A stretch of DNA of 64,000 nt from Enterobacter huaxiensis (GTDB taxonomy: Bacteria; Pseudomonadota; Gammaproteobacteria; Enterobacterales; Enterobacteriaceae): NCBI RefSeq assembly GCF_003594935.2, contig NZ_CP043342.1, forward strand, positions 3,782,001 to 3,846,000, in the 5' to 3' direction. Below, in pieces: positions 9,051 through 18,108 of this stretch. Position 1 is the first letter of the stretch, and the number at the start of each line of letters is the position of its first letter. Both the position numbers and the translations under genes were made by a program. Below the pieces are notes generated by a model, which saw only the letters and a program-made list of their open reading frames with translations, did no database searches and had not been told where the DNA came from.

Positions 9051-9508
9051 AATCGAAAGCTATCAATCATCTCTTTACACTTCAGCGATCCCCTATTTTG
9101 CTTGCCCCCTGTCTTCACCAATTTTATACACAATATGCCTCACGTGAGCGAGATCTGCTGCTGAGTTATCTCGTACTCCCAATGCTGCTGTCTCCACCTA
9201 TGCAGGCCTTTCTGATTCATGCTAAAGAATCCAGCAGTCTAAGAACAATGTGCTCCCAGCAGTCGCGACTGGTGGGTTTAACGCACCTGGTGCAGCAAAA
9301 TAAATCCCTAACACATGCCTCGTTGCTTTTTCTCCAGGCGACAGAAAGTATTGAAGTCACTGACAGTCTTTCCGTTAAATCCCTGCATGCCGTCGATACA
9401 GGAGGTGCTAATCCGGTGCATTTAACCGCTGCTAGCCGCCTGGCGGTTTTGTTCGCCGAAGTGGATATCGTTACCATTTATAGAACGTTAGGATTCAAAT
9501 CACTATGA
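9047..9508 (+). CDS. ABC-3C system middle component
   Basis: A 153-residue alpha-helical protein resembling the middle component of ABC-three-component systems. The LLSYLVLPMLLSPP segment near residue 35 and the closing AEVDIVTIYRTLGF are characteristic. The start at 9047 is preferred over the GTG at 9041 because GGAGG (9034-9038) sits 8 bp before it. It overlaps its neighbours by ATGA on both sides, so the three proteins are translationally coupled, as expected for a stoichiometric complex. Confidence 0.75.
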   Translation: MKSKAINHLFTLQRSPILLAPCLHQFYTQYASRERDLLLSYLVLPMLLSPPMQAFLIHAKESSSLRTMCSQQSRLVGLTHLVQQNKSLTHASLLFLQATESIEVTDSLSVKSLHAVDTGGANPVHLTAASRLAVLFAEVDIVTIYRTLGFKSL

Positions 9509-11517
9509 CATGCTTCGTAAAATATATCGGTGTAGCGGATACGCAGAATAAGATTCATAAAGTGAGCCTCACGCCTGGACTGAACGTCATTACAGGCAAG
9601 TCTTCAACAGGAAAGAGCGCGGTACTCGAAATTTTCGACTACTGCATGGGTAGTTCTGAAGATACGATACCCGTTGGGATTATCACCGAACGCGCAGAGA
9701 CGTTTTTTATTGCGCTGCAGTTCCCACGATACGCAGTTATCGCCGCGAGAAAAAAGAAATCTGACCTATGCTTTTTGATTGATGTTCCAGGTGTCGATCC
9801 CGACCATCTGTCAGCGCTGATAGAAGACCCCGCCGCGTTATTCGGTTCTGAACAGGGCATGCCTCTGAGTGCGTTCAAAAAAAATCTGGGCCGGCATTTT
9901 GGCGTAACCATGGAAAACGTCGATGAGTCCCCCTTAAAGCTGTTGTCAGGTCGTCACAAATCCCCAACGCCCACCGTGCGCAGTTTTTCTTCATTTATGC
10001 TGCAGCACCAGAATCTTATAGCTAATAAGCACGCAATCTTTTACCGCTTTGACGAAAAGGAAAAACGAGACCAAGCCATCAAGCACTTCAAGATCCTGAT
10101 GGGGCTGGTGAATGAAGATTATTTTGATCTTCACAAAGAATTTGAGCTCGCTAAATTTGAGCTGGGCAGAGTAAAGCGTCAGATCCCAAAGCAGACTCAA
10201 CGAAAAGCCATGCTTACCGACCGCTATAACCGTTACCTAAAAGAGTATTTGAGCCTCGCGGGTAAGCCACTTATTGAAGGTCAGGGTGAAGCCATCTACG
10301 CCCGTCCGGCCATGTGGCTTAAACATATTTCAGGGAGCACAGTCAGCGTGAATGTCCTCTCTGATCAGATCGAAGCGCAAAGAGACAAGCTTGAGAAAGA
10401 GCGAGCTGAAGTGCTGGGAAAAAAACGGAAAATTCAGGGACAGTTGAGGCTAATCAAAGATTCTAGGGCTTCTGCAATACAATTCACGCAAGACATGTCC
10501 AAGAGCCATCTGCCCGGTTCTGCGACGTTGTCTCACGTCTATTGCCCGATGTGTAAAGCAGAAAACTCTTTACCCATTGTTGAGGTCAACAAGCTTACGG
10601 AGGCAATAACATGGTTGAACGATGAGCTTGCATTCTCTGCATATGCGCGTGAGAGCTTTGAAGGAGAACGCCGGAAGTTAGAGGAGGAACTGGATGCCCT
10701 CAATGATTCCCTTTCCCTGATTCAGGAGAGTATTGAGCCATTTGATGAAGAGTTTTACAGGCTCCAAACTGGTGGTTCGATAAACGAACAGGCAATAAAA
10801 GCTAAAATTCGACTTGAGCTGGCTATCCAGGAGCAACTGGACAGACCGGTAACGGATCTCGACGAACTGGAAACCTACTGGCGCGCTAAGGTTATCCGGC
10901 TTTCAGACCGTCTGGCAAAATTTAATATCGAACGTAGTTTGCATGAGCTCTCAATCAGCATTAATGACAAAATGTGTGAGTATGGTGATCTCTTCGATTT
11001 TGAAGAGACCTACAAGCCCTCGGCTCTCCGTTTTGATACTGAGACGTTCGATTTATGGTATCAACAGGATCCCAAAAATCGTGTTTATTTGCGCGCAATG
11101 GGAAGTGGAGCCAACTGGCTTTACTCGCACCTGGCACTCTTCATGGCTTTACATCATCAGTTTGCAGCGCATTCCAAAAGGGGATGTAAAATCCCACCAA
11201 TTCTGTTTTTAGACCAACCGACACAGGTTTATTTCCCCGCGGCATTGGACGATGCGGATAAGTTCAGGCCGAAAGAGCTTGCAAGACAAAACCGGCGTGA
11301 AAACATTCTGGATGACGATATGAGAGCGGTAACGAATATGTTTACCCAACTGGCAAAATTCTGTGAAAAGACAGGAGAAGAAACCGGAGTGATCCCGCAG
11401 GTGATAGTCTCTGACCACGCAGATAATCTTATTTTAGGAGAGGGTTATCATTTTCAGGACTATGTAAGGGCTACCTGGCGTTCACGCGGTGAGGGGCTGA
11501 TAACTCATGATGAGTGA
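9505..11517 (+). CDS. DUF3732 ABC/SMC-type ATPase of ABC-3C system
   Basis: A 670-residue SMC/Rad50-like ATPase. The Walker A motif is GKSSTGKS (residues 31-38), a central coiled coil runs from about 210 to 470, and a CPMC motif at C347/C350 sits near the coil apex like a Rad50 zinc hook. The Walker B region is FLDQPTQVYFP (D570), where glutamine replaces the usual glutamate; DQP is typical of DUF3732. A late histidine (SDHADN, near 640) may be the H-loop. It is the sensor/motor subunit of ABC-3C, predicted as a biological-conflict system by comparative genomics. The length fits the family. Confidence 0.85.
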   Translation: MTCFVKYIGVADTQNKIHKVSLTPGLNVITGKSSTGKSAVLEIFDYCMGSSEDTIPVGIITERAETFFIALQFPRYAVIAARKKKSDLCFLIDVPGVDPDHLSALIEDPAALFGSEQGMPLSAFKKNLGRHFGVTMENVDESPLKLLSGRHKSPTPTVRSFSSFMLQHQNLIANKHAIFYRFDEKEKRDQAIKHFKILMGLVNEDYFDLHKEFELAKFELGRVKRQIPKQTQRKAMLTDRYNRYLKEYLSLAGKPLIEGQGEAIYARPAMWLKHISGSTVSVNVLSDQIEAQRDKLEKERAEVLGKKRKIQGQLRLIKDSRASAIQFTQDMSKSHLPGSATLSHVYCPMCKAENSLPIVEVNKLTEAITWLNDELAFSAYARESFEGERRKLEEELDALNDSLSLIQESIEPFDEEFYRLQTGGSINEQAIKAKIRLELAIQEQLDRPVTDLDELETYWRAKVIRLSDRLAKFNIERSLHELSISINDKMCEYGDLFDFEETYKPSALRFDTETFDLWYQQDPKNRVYLRAMGSGANWLYSHLALFMALHHQFAAHSKRGCKIPPILFLDQPTQVYFPAALDDADKFRPKELARQNRRENILDDDMRAVTNMFTQLAKFCEKTGEETGVIPQVIVSDHADNLILGEGYHFQDYVRATWRSRGEGLITHDE

Positions 11518-11535
11518 ACCTCTCTTTAGGGAGGT
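11518..11535 (+). terminator. Hairpin directly after the ABC-3C operon
   Basis: A 7-bp stem, ACCTCTC with GGGAGGT (one G-T pair, loop TTTA), starts at the base after the stop codon. It has no T-run, so termination is uncertain. Confidence 0.35.
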
Positions 11536-11616
11536 CCTTCTTCGCTGAGCGGATAAACTTTCTAAAGCCAAACTCACTGCCTCACGCTTGCTGGGACCCC
11601 GCTTTCCTGCTCACTC

Positions 11617-12465
11617 TTGATAACCGCCCACGGGCGGTTGTTGCGCATATCATTCATATTCAGTGACCGGGTGCAGCCGTTTACCGATATTCTTCAGGTG
11701 CTTCCTCTGCTGGTTCAGCGCTCCCCAAAGGATTTTGGCTGGCTGCGCTCACGCTGGAGTACGGAGTTGCTGTCCCGCATCATCAACCAGATTTTTAACC
11801 TGACACTGCATAGCGCCACTCTGCACCGATACCTGAAACGTGCGGGCATTGTCTGGCGCAGAGCCGCGCCAACGCTGAAAATCCGGGACCCGCGGTATGA
11901 AGAAAAACAGCTTGCTATCGAACAGGCGCTGAGTGAGGCTCCGGCAGAACATCCCGTGTTTTATCAGGATGAAGTCGATATCGACCTGAACCCTAAAATT
12001 GGCGCGGACTGGATGCCCAAAGGGCAGCAGAAACGTATCGCCACGCCGGGGAAGAACCAGAAGCATTATCTGGCAGGCGTACTACATTCGGGTACCGGGA
12101 AAATCCACTATGTCAGCGGCAGAAGTAAGAGTTCTGATTTATTTATCAGCCTGTTAGAAGCATTACGGGGCACATACCGACGAGCGAAAACCATCACGCT
12201 GGTACTTGATAACTACGTCATTCATAAAAGCCGCAAAGTGGAACGCTGGCTGGAAAAGAACCCGAAGTTCCGGTTGCTGTTCCTGCCAGTATATTCACCA
12301 TGGCTGAATCCGATAGAGCTGTTGTGGTTATCGTTACACGAAACCATAACGCGAAATCATCAGTGCCGGTATATGTGGTAGTTGCTGAGACAGGTCAATC
12401 AGTTTATGAAGGCTGCCTCGCCATTCCCTGGCAAGCAACACGGTCTGGCTAAAGTGGAGCGGTAA
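11617..12465 (+). pseudogene. IS630 family transposase remnant (5'-truncated, amber stop)
   Basis: The reading frame matches the C-terminal two thirds of IS630-family DDE transposases: DEVDI, LVLDN and NPIELLW hold the three catalytic acids, and RRAAPTLKIRDPRYEEK is typical. The N-terminal helix-turn-helix region, about 95 residues, is missing; recognisable homology begins near 11680. An in-frame TAG at 12379-12381 stands where relatives have CAG (MWQLL), after which the frame continues for 27 codons to TAA at 12463-12465 (PFPGKQHGLAKVER). No terminal inverted repeats were found. It is a dead insertion-sequence fragment between two defence operons. Confidence 0.85.
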
Positions 12466-12706
12466 TATGCGAAGTTATTTAGTCATTGCCTGCTAGTGAT
12501 CGATGGCTACGACATCTTTCGGAAACCTCTGAATGCCTCTATGATAGTAGCCAGGGTGACGTCGTGACGGAATTCCTCAATGAAATGTTACTGCCTTTTC
12601 CCTTTCCGCTGCATAAAGTACCTTCGTTCATCCGGCTAAGTGACCTTATTAGCGGTAGTCCATCGAAAATATCAAATCAGCACCCTTGATCGATAGCGAG
12701 CCATAC

Positions 12707-14500
12707 ATGGAAAGTACCGAAAGCAATAACCTCTATAGTAAATTGACTGACGGCTTCGAACACGCGGTCGTTCATGTCGCAGTGATTGTACCGCCAAGCT
12801 CTACTTCTGAGCAGCCCCCTCTACGTTTGCTGTTCGCATCGGTCTGGTTGCTGGCATCAGGAAGGCAAGCTCCTATAAGACCTCCCAAGCCTTACTTCAA
12901 AAAATTTAACAAAGAAGGCGGCATTGCGGTCGATCGTATAGTCATGACAGCAGAAGAGGCCATCAAGTGGTATCGAAGTGAATCCAAAGAACTTCATACA
13001 CCGACTCCTCTTCATAGTTTCCGGGCTAATTCTGATGGCGAGCCCCTCACAAGTGGCAGGCTAAGCGACTTTCCAAGATGGCCAGTACTGGGTGTACCAA
13101 TGGAAAGTGAAGACATTACGCTGAGATCTGAGCGTTCTTCACTCCCCTTCCGCAATCTTGGTATCATCAGGTATTCACGCCGAATTTCAGACAGCCAGGA
13201 ATGGCCGAGCTTTCTTGACACAGATGGACAAAGCAAGCAGTGCCAGGAAGCTTTTCAATTCTTGGAGCACCACATGCACGTCGATTTTAGGGAGTATCCT
13301 GAATATTTGGGTGGGATGGCGCTCGCTGTCCCTGATTGTGACGTTCATTCTGTCCGACAGTTCGTTGACCCTAGAGAGGACGGTTCCGAATTGTTGTACT
13401 TCCATGTGAGGCCTCACCCTGGCCGGAAACTCAAAAATCTCAGCTTGACTTCGATGGAAGGACAAGAAGGGATGCTCACCTCCTTCGATACAGTTCCTGT
13501 ACCAGAGGATGGCTTGGTTGTGATTGAAAGGCCTTCCACCATCCACGGCTCTGGTCTTGTCCTCACACATACGGAACGCGGTGTCTTGCTGCAAACGCCC
13601 ATGCGACAATTCATACGACAAATGAACATGAGGACTGAGATAGTAGAGCGACGTGTCAAGGTTAGTTCCCCAGAAACAGATAGAAAGAAAAGTCCAATCA
13701 ATGAGTATTTTACCGAAAAAAAAACCTTAGCTTCCTCACAAACATGGGGTGAAGCACCATACACAGCAGACGCCTTCCAGCGTTTGTTAGAGGCGAAAAA
13801 CGAGCGACTCCTTAATTACAGCGCCCAAATTTATGATCAGACATGGTTTACAGCTAACCAGCGCAAGGAAGCACTCGATCACATCAGGAAAAAGCTCAAG
13901 CATGCGCGCTCAAGCATCTTCATAGCCGATCCCTACTTCAGTGCAAACCAAATATCCCAATACCTATTTGCTATTGAGCGAGACGAGGTCAAGATACAAA
14001 TCCTTACTTCAAAAAATGCTTTCAAACAGATCAAAGAAGCGGGATCAGGTATTGAAGCCGATAGTGAGGAGGAACTGGACACACAGCAGGCATTGCTGCA
14101 AACCCTAACTATCTTCCATGCCAGCCACAAAAACAGCATTGAAATAAAAGTCGCCAATACTGAAAGTAGCCTGTTCCATGATCGATTCATCGCGGTCGAT
14201 GGACGTGTATGGATGATCGGCAGTTCTTTGAACTCTATCGGTATACGGCCAACGCTGACCATGCGCATACCCCATGGTGAAAAAATACTCACCCACCTCA
14301 CGGACCTTTTTAACAATTCTATCCCTTTGAAGGACTTCAAAGTCCTGAAAGGAGCGACAAAGAAGATATGTGTGTATTGCGGGCGTGGTATGGCAGACGC
14401 TAAAGAAGCGAAAGGTGGGACTAAGGCTCAAGGTAAACCGGACGCACAAGGGACGCAGGATGCGGAAACGCGGGGTGAACAGGACATTGATAATGGTTAA
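12707..14500 (+). CDS. VPA1262 family protein with C-terminal PLD-like domain
   Basis: A protein of about 597 residues recognised as VPA1262 family from its N-terminal part (LRLLFASVWLLASGRQAPIRPPKPYFKKFN). The C-terminal third is PLD-like: SSIFIADPYFS is followed by H491-D-R493-x4-D498 and GSSLNS, an HKD motif with lysine replaced by arginine. After it come CVYCG (C555, C558) and a low-complexity K/G/D/Q-rich tail. Function is unknown. It leads a three-gene operon, overlapping the next gene by 8 bp. The ATG at 12707 is chosen over a TTG at 12686 that lacks a ribosome site. The IS630 relic just upstream could have removed its native promoter. Confidence 0.7.
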   Translation: MESTESNNLYSKLTDGFEHAVVHVAVIVPPSSTSEQPPLRLLFASVWLLASGRQAPIRPPKPYFKKFNKEGGIAVDRIVMTAEEAIKWYRSESKELHTPTPLHSFRANSDGEPLTSGRLSDFPRWPVLGVPMESEDITLRSERSSLPFRNLGIIRYSRRISDSQEWPSFLDTDGQSKQCQEAFQFLEHHMHVDFREYPEYLGGMALAVPDCDVHSVRQFVDPREDGSELLYFHVRPHPGRKLKNLSLTSMEGQEGMLTSFDTVPVPEDGLVVIERPSTIHGSGLVLTHTERGVLLQTPMRQFIRQMNMRTEIVERRVKVSSPETDRKKSPINEYFTEKKTLASSQTWGEAPYTADAFQRLLEAKNERLLNYSAQIYDQTWFTANQRKEALDHIRKKLKHARSSIFIADPYFSANQISQYLFAIERDEVKIQILTSKNAFKQIKEAGSGIEADSEEELDTQQALLQTLTIFHASHKNSIEIKVANTESSLFHDRFIAVDGRVWMIGSSLNSIGIRPTLTMRIPHGEKILTHLTDLFNNSIPLKDFKVLKGATKKICVYCGRGMADAKEAKGGTKAQGKPDAQGTQDAETRGEQDIDNG

Positions 14501-15134
14501 ACTTCTGTCACAAAATAATGTCAGTATGCTCACTCCGGTGGTAGAGGCAAATTTTACTCCGCAGCTACTTATACCTTGCGAGGCACCCTACCGGGACGAG
14601 TCTCGTCATCATTTCCCATGTGCCAATGCCATGATTGCTCGTCGTGAGGCACCGAATGTACGGTTAGTCGAGGAGTTTGAAAAAGCACTTAGTACTGCTC
14701 GAGAGGTGTGGATAATTGACAGGCACTTATTTTCTGCAGATGGTCAGAAGCCCGATCATAATCGAAGAATAAATCATGTTGTGGAGTGGTTTTACACAGA
14801 ACATATTAAAACAATAAAAATTTTGACTGGTTATCATAGTTTACAGAAAGACATCGAGAAAGCTTTCGAGGATTTAAAGCAGGTCGTAACAGAAGACCGT
14901 TCCAAACTCTCCTCACCTATAACAGTAGAGCTCTCATTTACCCTCAAAGACGCCGACTGTATTCACGATCGCTTTGCTATCATCGATAACGAATTATGGC
15001 ATTTTGGCGCAACTGTCGGCGGTTTTCACCGAGATGTAAATGCCGTGAGTAGAGGCTGGAATGCTGAGGCTCATGATGCCGTGCAATTTTTTGAAACAGT
15101 TTGGAAGATGGCCAACATTAAAGGGAAGAAATAG
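14493..15134 (+). CDS. Small PLD-like protein (HDRF motif), partner of VPA1262-family gene
   Basis: A protein of about 213 residues. A REVWIIDRHLFSAD segment (near residue 70) and TIKILTGYH are typical beta strands of the phospholipase D fold, and D157-free motif H158-D-R160-x4-D165 followed by WHFGATVGG is a single HxRx4D half-site. It is the same arginine variant seen in the upstream VPA1262-family protein. PLD-superfamily active sites need two such halves, so a homodimer or a heterodimer with the upstream protein is plausible. The start at 14493 overlaps the upstream stop by 8 bp. No known family name was recognised. Confidence 0.65.
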   Translation: MVKLLSQNNVSMLTPVVEANFTPQLLIPCEAPYRDESRHHFPCANAMIARREAPNVRLVEEFEKALSTAREVWIIDRHLFSADGQKPDHNRRINHVVEWFYTEHIKTIKILTGYHSLQKDIEKAFEDLKQVVTEDRSKLSSPITVELSFTLKDADCIHDRFAIIDNELWHFGATVGGFHRDVNAVSRGWNAEAHDAVQFFETVWKMANIKGKK

Positions 15135-15136
15135 GC

Positions 15137-17056
15137 ATGAACAAAGAATGGCATTTGCCGCCTGCTTATGAATCGGAAAGATATAAATCGTACATAATCG
15201 CAGAGTCAGTTATTGAAGAGTTTGCAGAAGGTAACTTTTCTTCTCCCAATCCATTGATCACTTCTGTTATTGAGTACTTCTTTGCTCAGGATGATGCCAA
15301 GAATGCCATTAAGAGGTTTACCACCATCCTAGGTGGTTCCAATGAGGACTTCGATGCGTCAGACGATCCAAAAATTCAGGCTGCCCTGGCGATTGGAATT
15401 GTAACGACATGGGCCTCTTCAGAAACCGAAAACCGATATAACGCCTTTAAGGCTCTCGTCCGAAACTCATGGTGGCTTGAACATTTGTGGACGGAAGTTG
15501 CACTGGCTATAGCTTTAAAAAATGCTTCTTTCAAAGAAGCATTATTAGATTTAGCCGAACAACATTTCGTCGATGCTGAAAAAAAACTGCTTCAGGAAGA
15601 TGGGGTTGATCCATACAATCCTAACACCCTCGATGAAATTTGGTACGGGCATGCTAGGGAAAGCCGGTTCGATCAATCCAGTTGGCCATGGATTGAATTA
15701 ATGGCGAAACTTGATCCAGAAAAACTGTTCAAATGGATGAATTCGACAAACAATCTAATCTTGATCAATCGAGTACTCGGCAGCCCGGAGTTTTACCGTA
15801 ATTACGAACTGTGGGAACAGTTCACACTCTGGTCTCAACCGAGTTTCAAAAATGATGGTTCATGGGATGGTGCTATATTGCTTCCCAGCTTGCTCAGGCA
15901 TGGAAGTGCGAAAATCCTCCACATAGCCAATGGCGAAGAATATCATCCGTCAGTGCTAGAGCAGCACGTCAAGTCACTGCTAGCCAGTTTTGTTGATACT
16001 GTCTCTAAAAGAACCGATTTCGAGGGGCTTTTTAAGCGGTGGGGCACATGGCTCACTCGGCAACACCTTAACTTCCCTGATAATAATTCGGATAAAAAAC
16101 GACCTCTAAGCAGCCAAGACATATTATGGGCATTAGCCGAAAAACTCCCTATTCCCTATTCACCAGCCGTTTCCGGACAATTGAATTTTTCTTGGGAGCC
16201 ATGGGTTTACCAATCCATGCTGGCACTACTACATTCGAACTACCCCGACAAGTTTCCGATACCGGATGTCAGTGCTTTCATCAAAGAATGGAACTTGACA
16301 CCTACCGAGTGGGACGCTTCCAAAGGTAAGTCGCTTCGAAGCCATGTTAGCCAATATCATGCCACTCAGCCCAACAACTATGCTTGCCGAGTGCTTGGAT
16401 ACTCTGTCGCATTGAGCGATAACTTCACCAGCCACTGGTTGAGCATGTGGAACTCTAGTGTTGCGCTGAGAGAAATCCTCGAATTCCGTCCCATTTATAA
16501 AATTTCTAAGGAATGGCAACCTTCTGATGCTTCGGGACTGATGCGCATATTGGTTGACGTAGGCTTGGGAATTCTGGACTGTACTACCAACGCGCAGGAA
16601 ACGCTCAATCCCGAAATACTTAAGCAATCCGCCGCGCTATTTCAAGCGCTGTGGGAGGCTACAACTGAGATGTTGAGTATTGACTTCTATGGTGACGACT
16701 TCTGGCCAATCATGCAGCAACACCTAGTCATTCGTCGACTACGGTGGACAGTCGAAGCAAAGATCGCGAATGAAGGTCATTACAGCACGTGGCTTGATCA
16801 AGCCGCTTACCCAACGTCACGGGAAACATTGGTTTTAGTCTCCAGTAATCCTTGTTCACTCATAAGCCTTCTTCCCCTGCTTGTGCAAAACCAGATTCCC
16901 AAGCAAGACTTGAAGGACTTGTTAAATCAAGCCGAAATTGACTTGGAGTCTCTTGCATCGAGTGCAGTCAGATACCAGGGTGGTCCTGAGAGGAAATTCA
17001 AGATACATCCTCATCACGTCAACTTGATCGAAGAGTTAGCTTGGGTCAACAAATGA
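15137..17056 (+). CDS. Large alpha-helical protein of unknown function (third gene of VPA1262 operon)
   Basis: A 639-residue protein I do not recognise. It begins 2 bp after the preceding stop and is clearly co-transcribed. It is rich in tryptophan and aromatic residues, almost wholly helical by pattern, with no signal peptide, membrane segment, nucleotide-binding motif or nuclease motif visible. The repetitive helical layout suggests a HEAT/TPR-like scaffold. As the largest member of the operon it could be a sensor or assembly platform for the two PLD-like proteins; that is inference. Confidence 0.6.
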   Translation: MNKEWHLPPAYESERYKSYIIAESVIEEFAEGNFSSPNPLITSVIEYFFAQDDAKNAIKRFTTILGGSNEDFDASDDPKIQAALAIGIVTTWASSETENRYNAFKALVRNSWWLEHLWTEVALAIALKNASFKEALLDLAEQHFVDAEKKLLQEDGVDPYNPNTLDEIWYGHARESRFDQSSWPWIELMAKLDPEKLFKWMNSTNNLILINRVLGSPEFYRNYELWEQFTLWSQPSFKNDGSWDGAILLPSLLRHGSAKILHIANGEEYHPSVLEQHVKSLLASFVDTVSKRTDFEGLFKRWGTWLTRQHLNFPDNNSDKKRPLSSQDILWALAEKLPIPYSPAVSGQLNFSWEPWVYQSMLALLHSNYPDKFPIPDVSAFIKEWNLTPTEWDASKGKSLRSHVSQYHATQPNNYACRVLGYSVALSDNFTSHWLSMWNSSVALREILEFRPIYKISKEWQPSDASGLMRILVDVGLGILDCTTNAQETLNPEILKQSAALFQALWEATTEMLSIDFYGDDFWPIMQQHLVIRRLRWTVEAKIANEGHYSTWLDQAAYPTSRETLVLVSSNPCSLISLLPLLVQNQIPKQDLKDLLNQAEIDLESLASSAVRYQGGPERKFKIHPHHVNLIEELAWVNK

Positions 17057-17205
17057 AATTGGGGTGAAACGCTTTCGACTTTTGGATACATCCTTCTCGT
17101 TCATAGGTGAAGTCATGTCCCTCCAGCATGGCCGGCTTTGTGCCAGAAACGGTAGAGGAGCATCTTAAGATGCCGGACTTAAAATGTTGCGATAAAGAAC
17201 AATAC

Positions 17206-17233
17206 GTGCAATATTGAACACAAAGTGCAATAT
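17206..17233. promoter_or_regulatory. Direct repeat GTGCAATAT x2 upstream of small unknown gene
   Basis: GTGCAATAT occurs at 17206-17214 and again at 17225-17233, 19 bp apart start to start (close to two helical turns). It ends 34 bp before the gene at 17268, the position of an operator or activator site. Confidence 0.4.
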
Positions 17234-17267
17234 GTAACGATCAGTTCAATTCTAACAGGTGGCTATT

Positions 17268-17702
17268 GTGAATAAATTGTACGAGCTAAAACATTTTGTG
17301 AAAGGCGACAGAATTCATGTTCAGGCTCAACAAATATGGTTAATTCTCGTTAGCCATATCGAAAGTTCCAAACTGAGTAACCCTCGCCCGCGATGGGTGC
17401 AACCTATTACGTACAGTGAAGTCGCTTCCCGCATGAAACGTGAGGAGCCGAATGCCGGATTGTTTCTTTCGAGACAATTGGGCATCTTGGGTAATTTGTG
17501 CCTTGAAAATGGCTTACCACCCATCAACTGCATCGTTGTCAACAAAAGTACTCGTGTACCGGGAAGTGAAGTTGTGCTGACAGGTGATGATTCGCTTGAT
17601 GACGATCAGAAGGCAGTGTTCAGTTATGACTGGTTTAGTGTAAGAGTACCTACAACAGGAATGCTGCGTAGCGTTTGGGAAGACAGGGCTAGCTGGAAAT
17701 AA
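17268..17702 (+). CDS. Small hypothetical protein in defence island
   Basis: A protein of about 144 residues, family not recognised. The central part (ITYSEVASRM ... LSRQLGILGNLCLENGLPPINCIVVN) resembles in outline the winged-helix DNA-binding part of MGMT/alkyltransferase-like proteins (VTYGDVA ... LGxxLxxxPxPIxVPCHRVV). The reactive PCHR is replaced by INCIVVN, so alkyl transfer would not be expected. The GTG at 17268 has AGGTGG 5 bp upstream; a GTG at 17259 is the alternative. It lies alone between the VPA1262 operon and Gabija. Confidence 0.5.
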   Translation: MNKLYELKHFVKGDRIHVQAQQIWLILVSHIESSKLSNPRPRWVQPITYSEVASRMKREEPNAGLFLSRQLGILGNLCLENGLPPINCIVVNKSTRVPGSEVVLTGDDSLDDDQKAVFSYDWFSVRVPTTGMLRSVWEDRASWK

Positions 17703-17708
17703 AATTCG

Positions 17709-17742
17709 CCAGACCGAAGCATTTTAGTGTGCTCCGGTCTGG
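17709..17742. terminator. Near-perfect 13-bp hairpin after small hypothetical gene
   Basis: CCAGACCGAAGCA (17709-17721) pairs with 17730-17742 with one mismatch; the loop is TTTTAGTG. It follows the stop codon by 6 bp. It lacks a T-run but is a likely transcript end. The remainder of the 406-bp gap to 18109 shows no gene and must contain the gajA promoter. Confidence 0.5.
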
Positions 17743-18108
17743 CCTGCTCTTGATTTCACCAACAGTTACATCCTATTCGTCAGGTTGTGTTCATTATCCC
17801 ATCAACAGAGGATGTATGGGCTGCGATCACAACATCGTAAAACAGCCCAAAGGACTCAGCCGAATGTACGTTTTCCCGGTTGTACCCAATGCAGTCTCAG
17901 ACTCTTAAATAACATCTCGTGATGAGTCACGAGGCGCATCTGCCTTCTGCTATCATTTTGTGCCAGAAGCATAACTTGTCTGAACATCATTTTAGGATAA
18001 TAAACGATTCTGGATAGATCTGCCGCAAAAAATGAGCAAAATTCAGTTGCATACTTTACGTGAAACCTCATCATAAAAAGGTTTTTTACTTTAAAGAGGG
18101 GTTTTAAG

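Noticed and set aside
12486..12689. 67-codon frame upstream of the VPA1262-family gene
   Set aside because: No ribosome site, no domain and a composition unlike the real genes around it.
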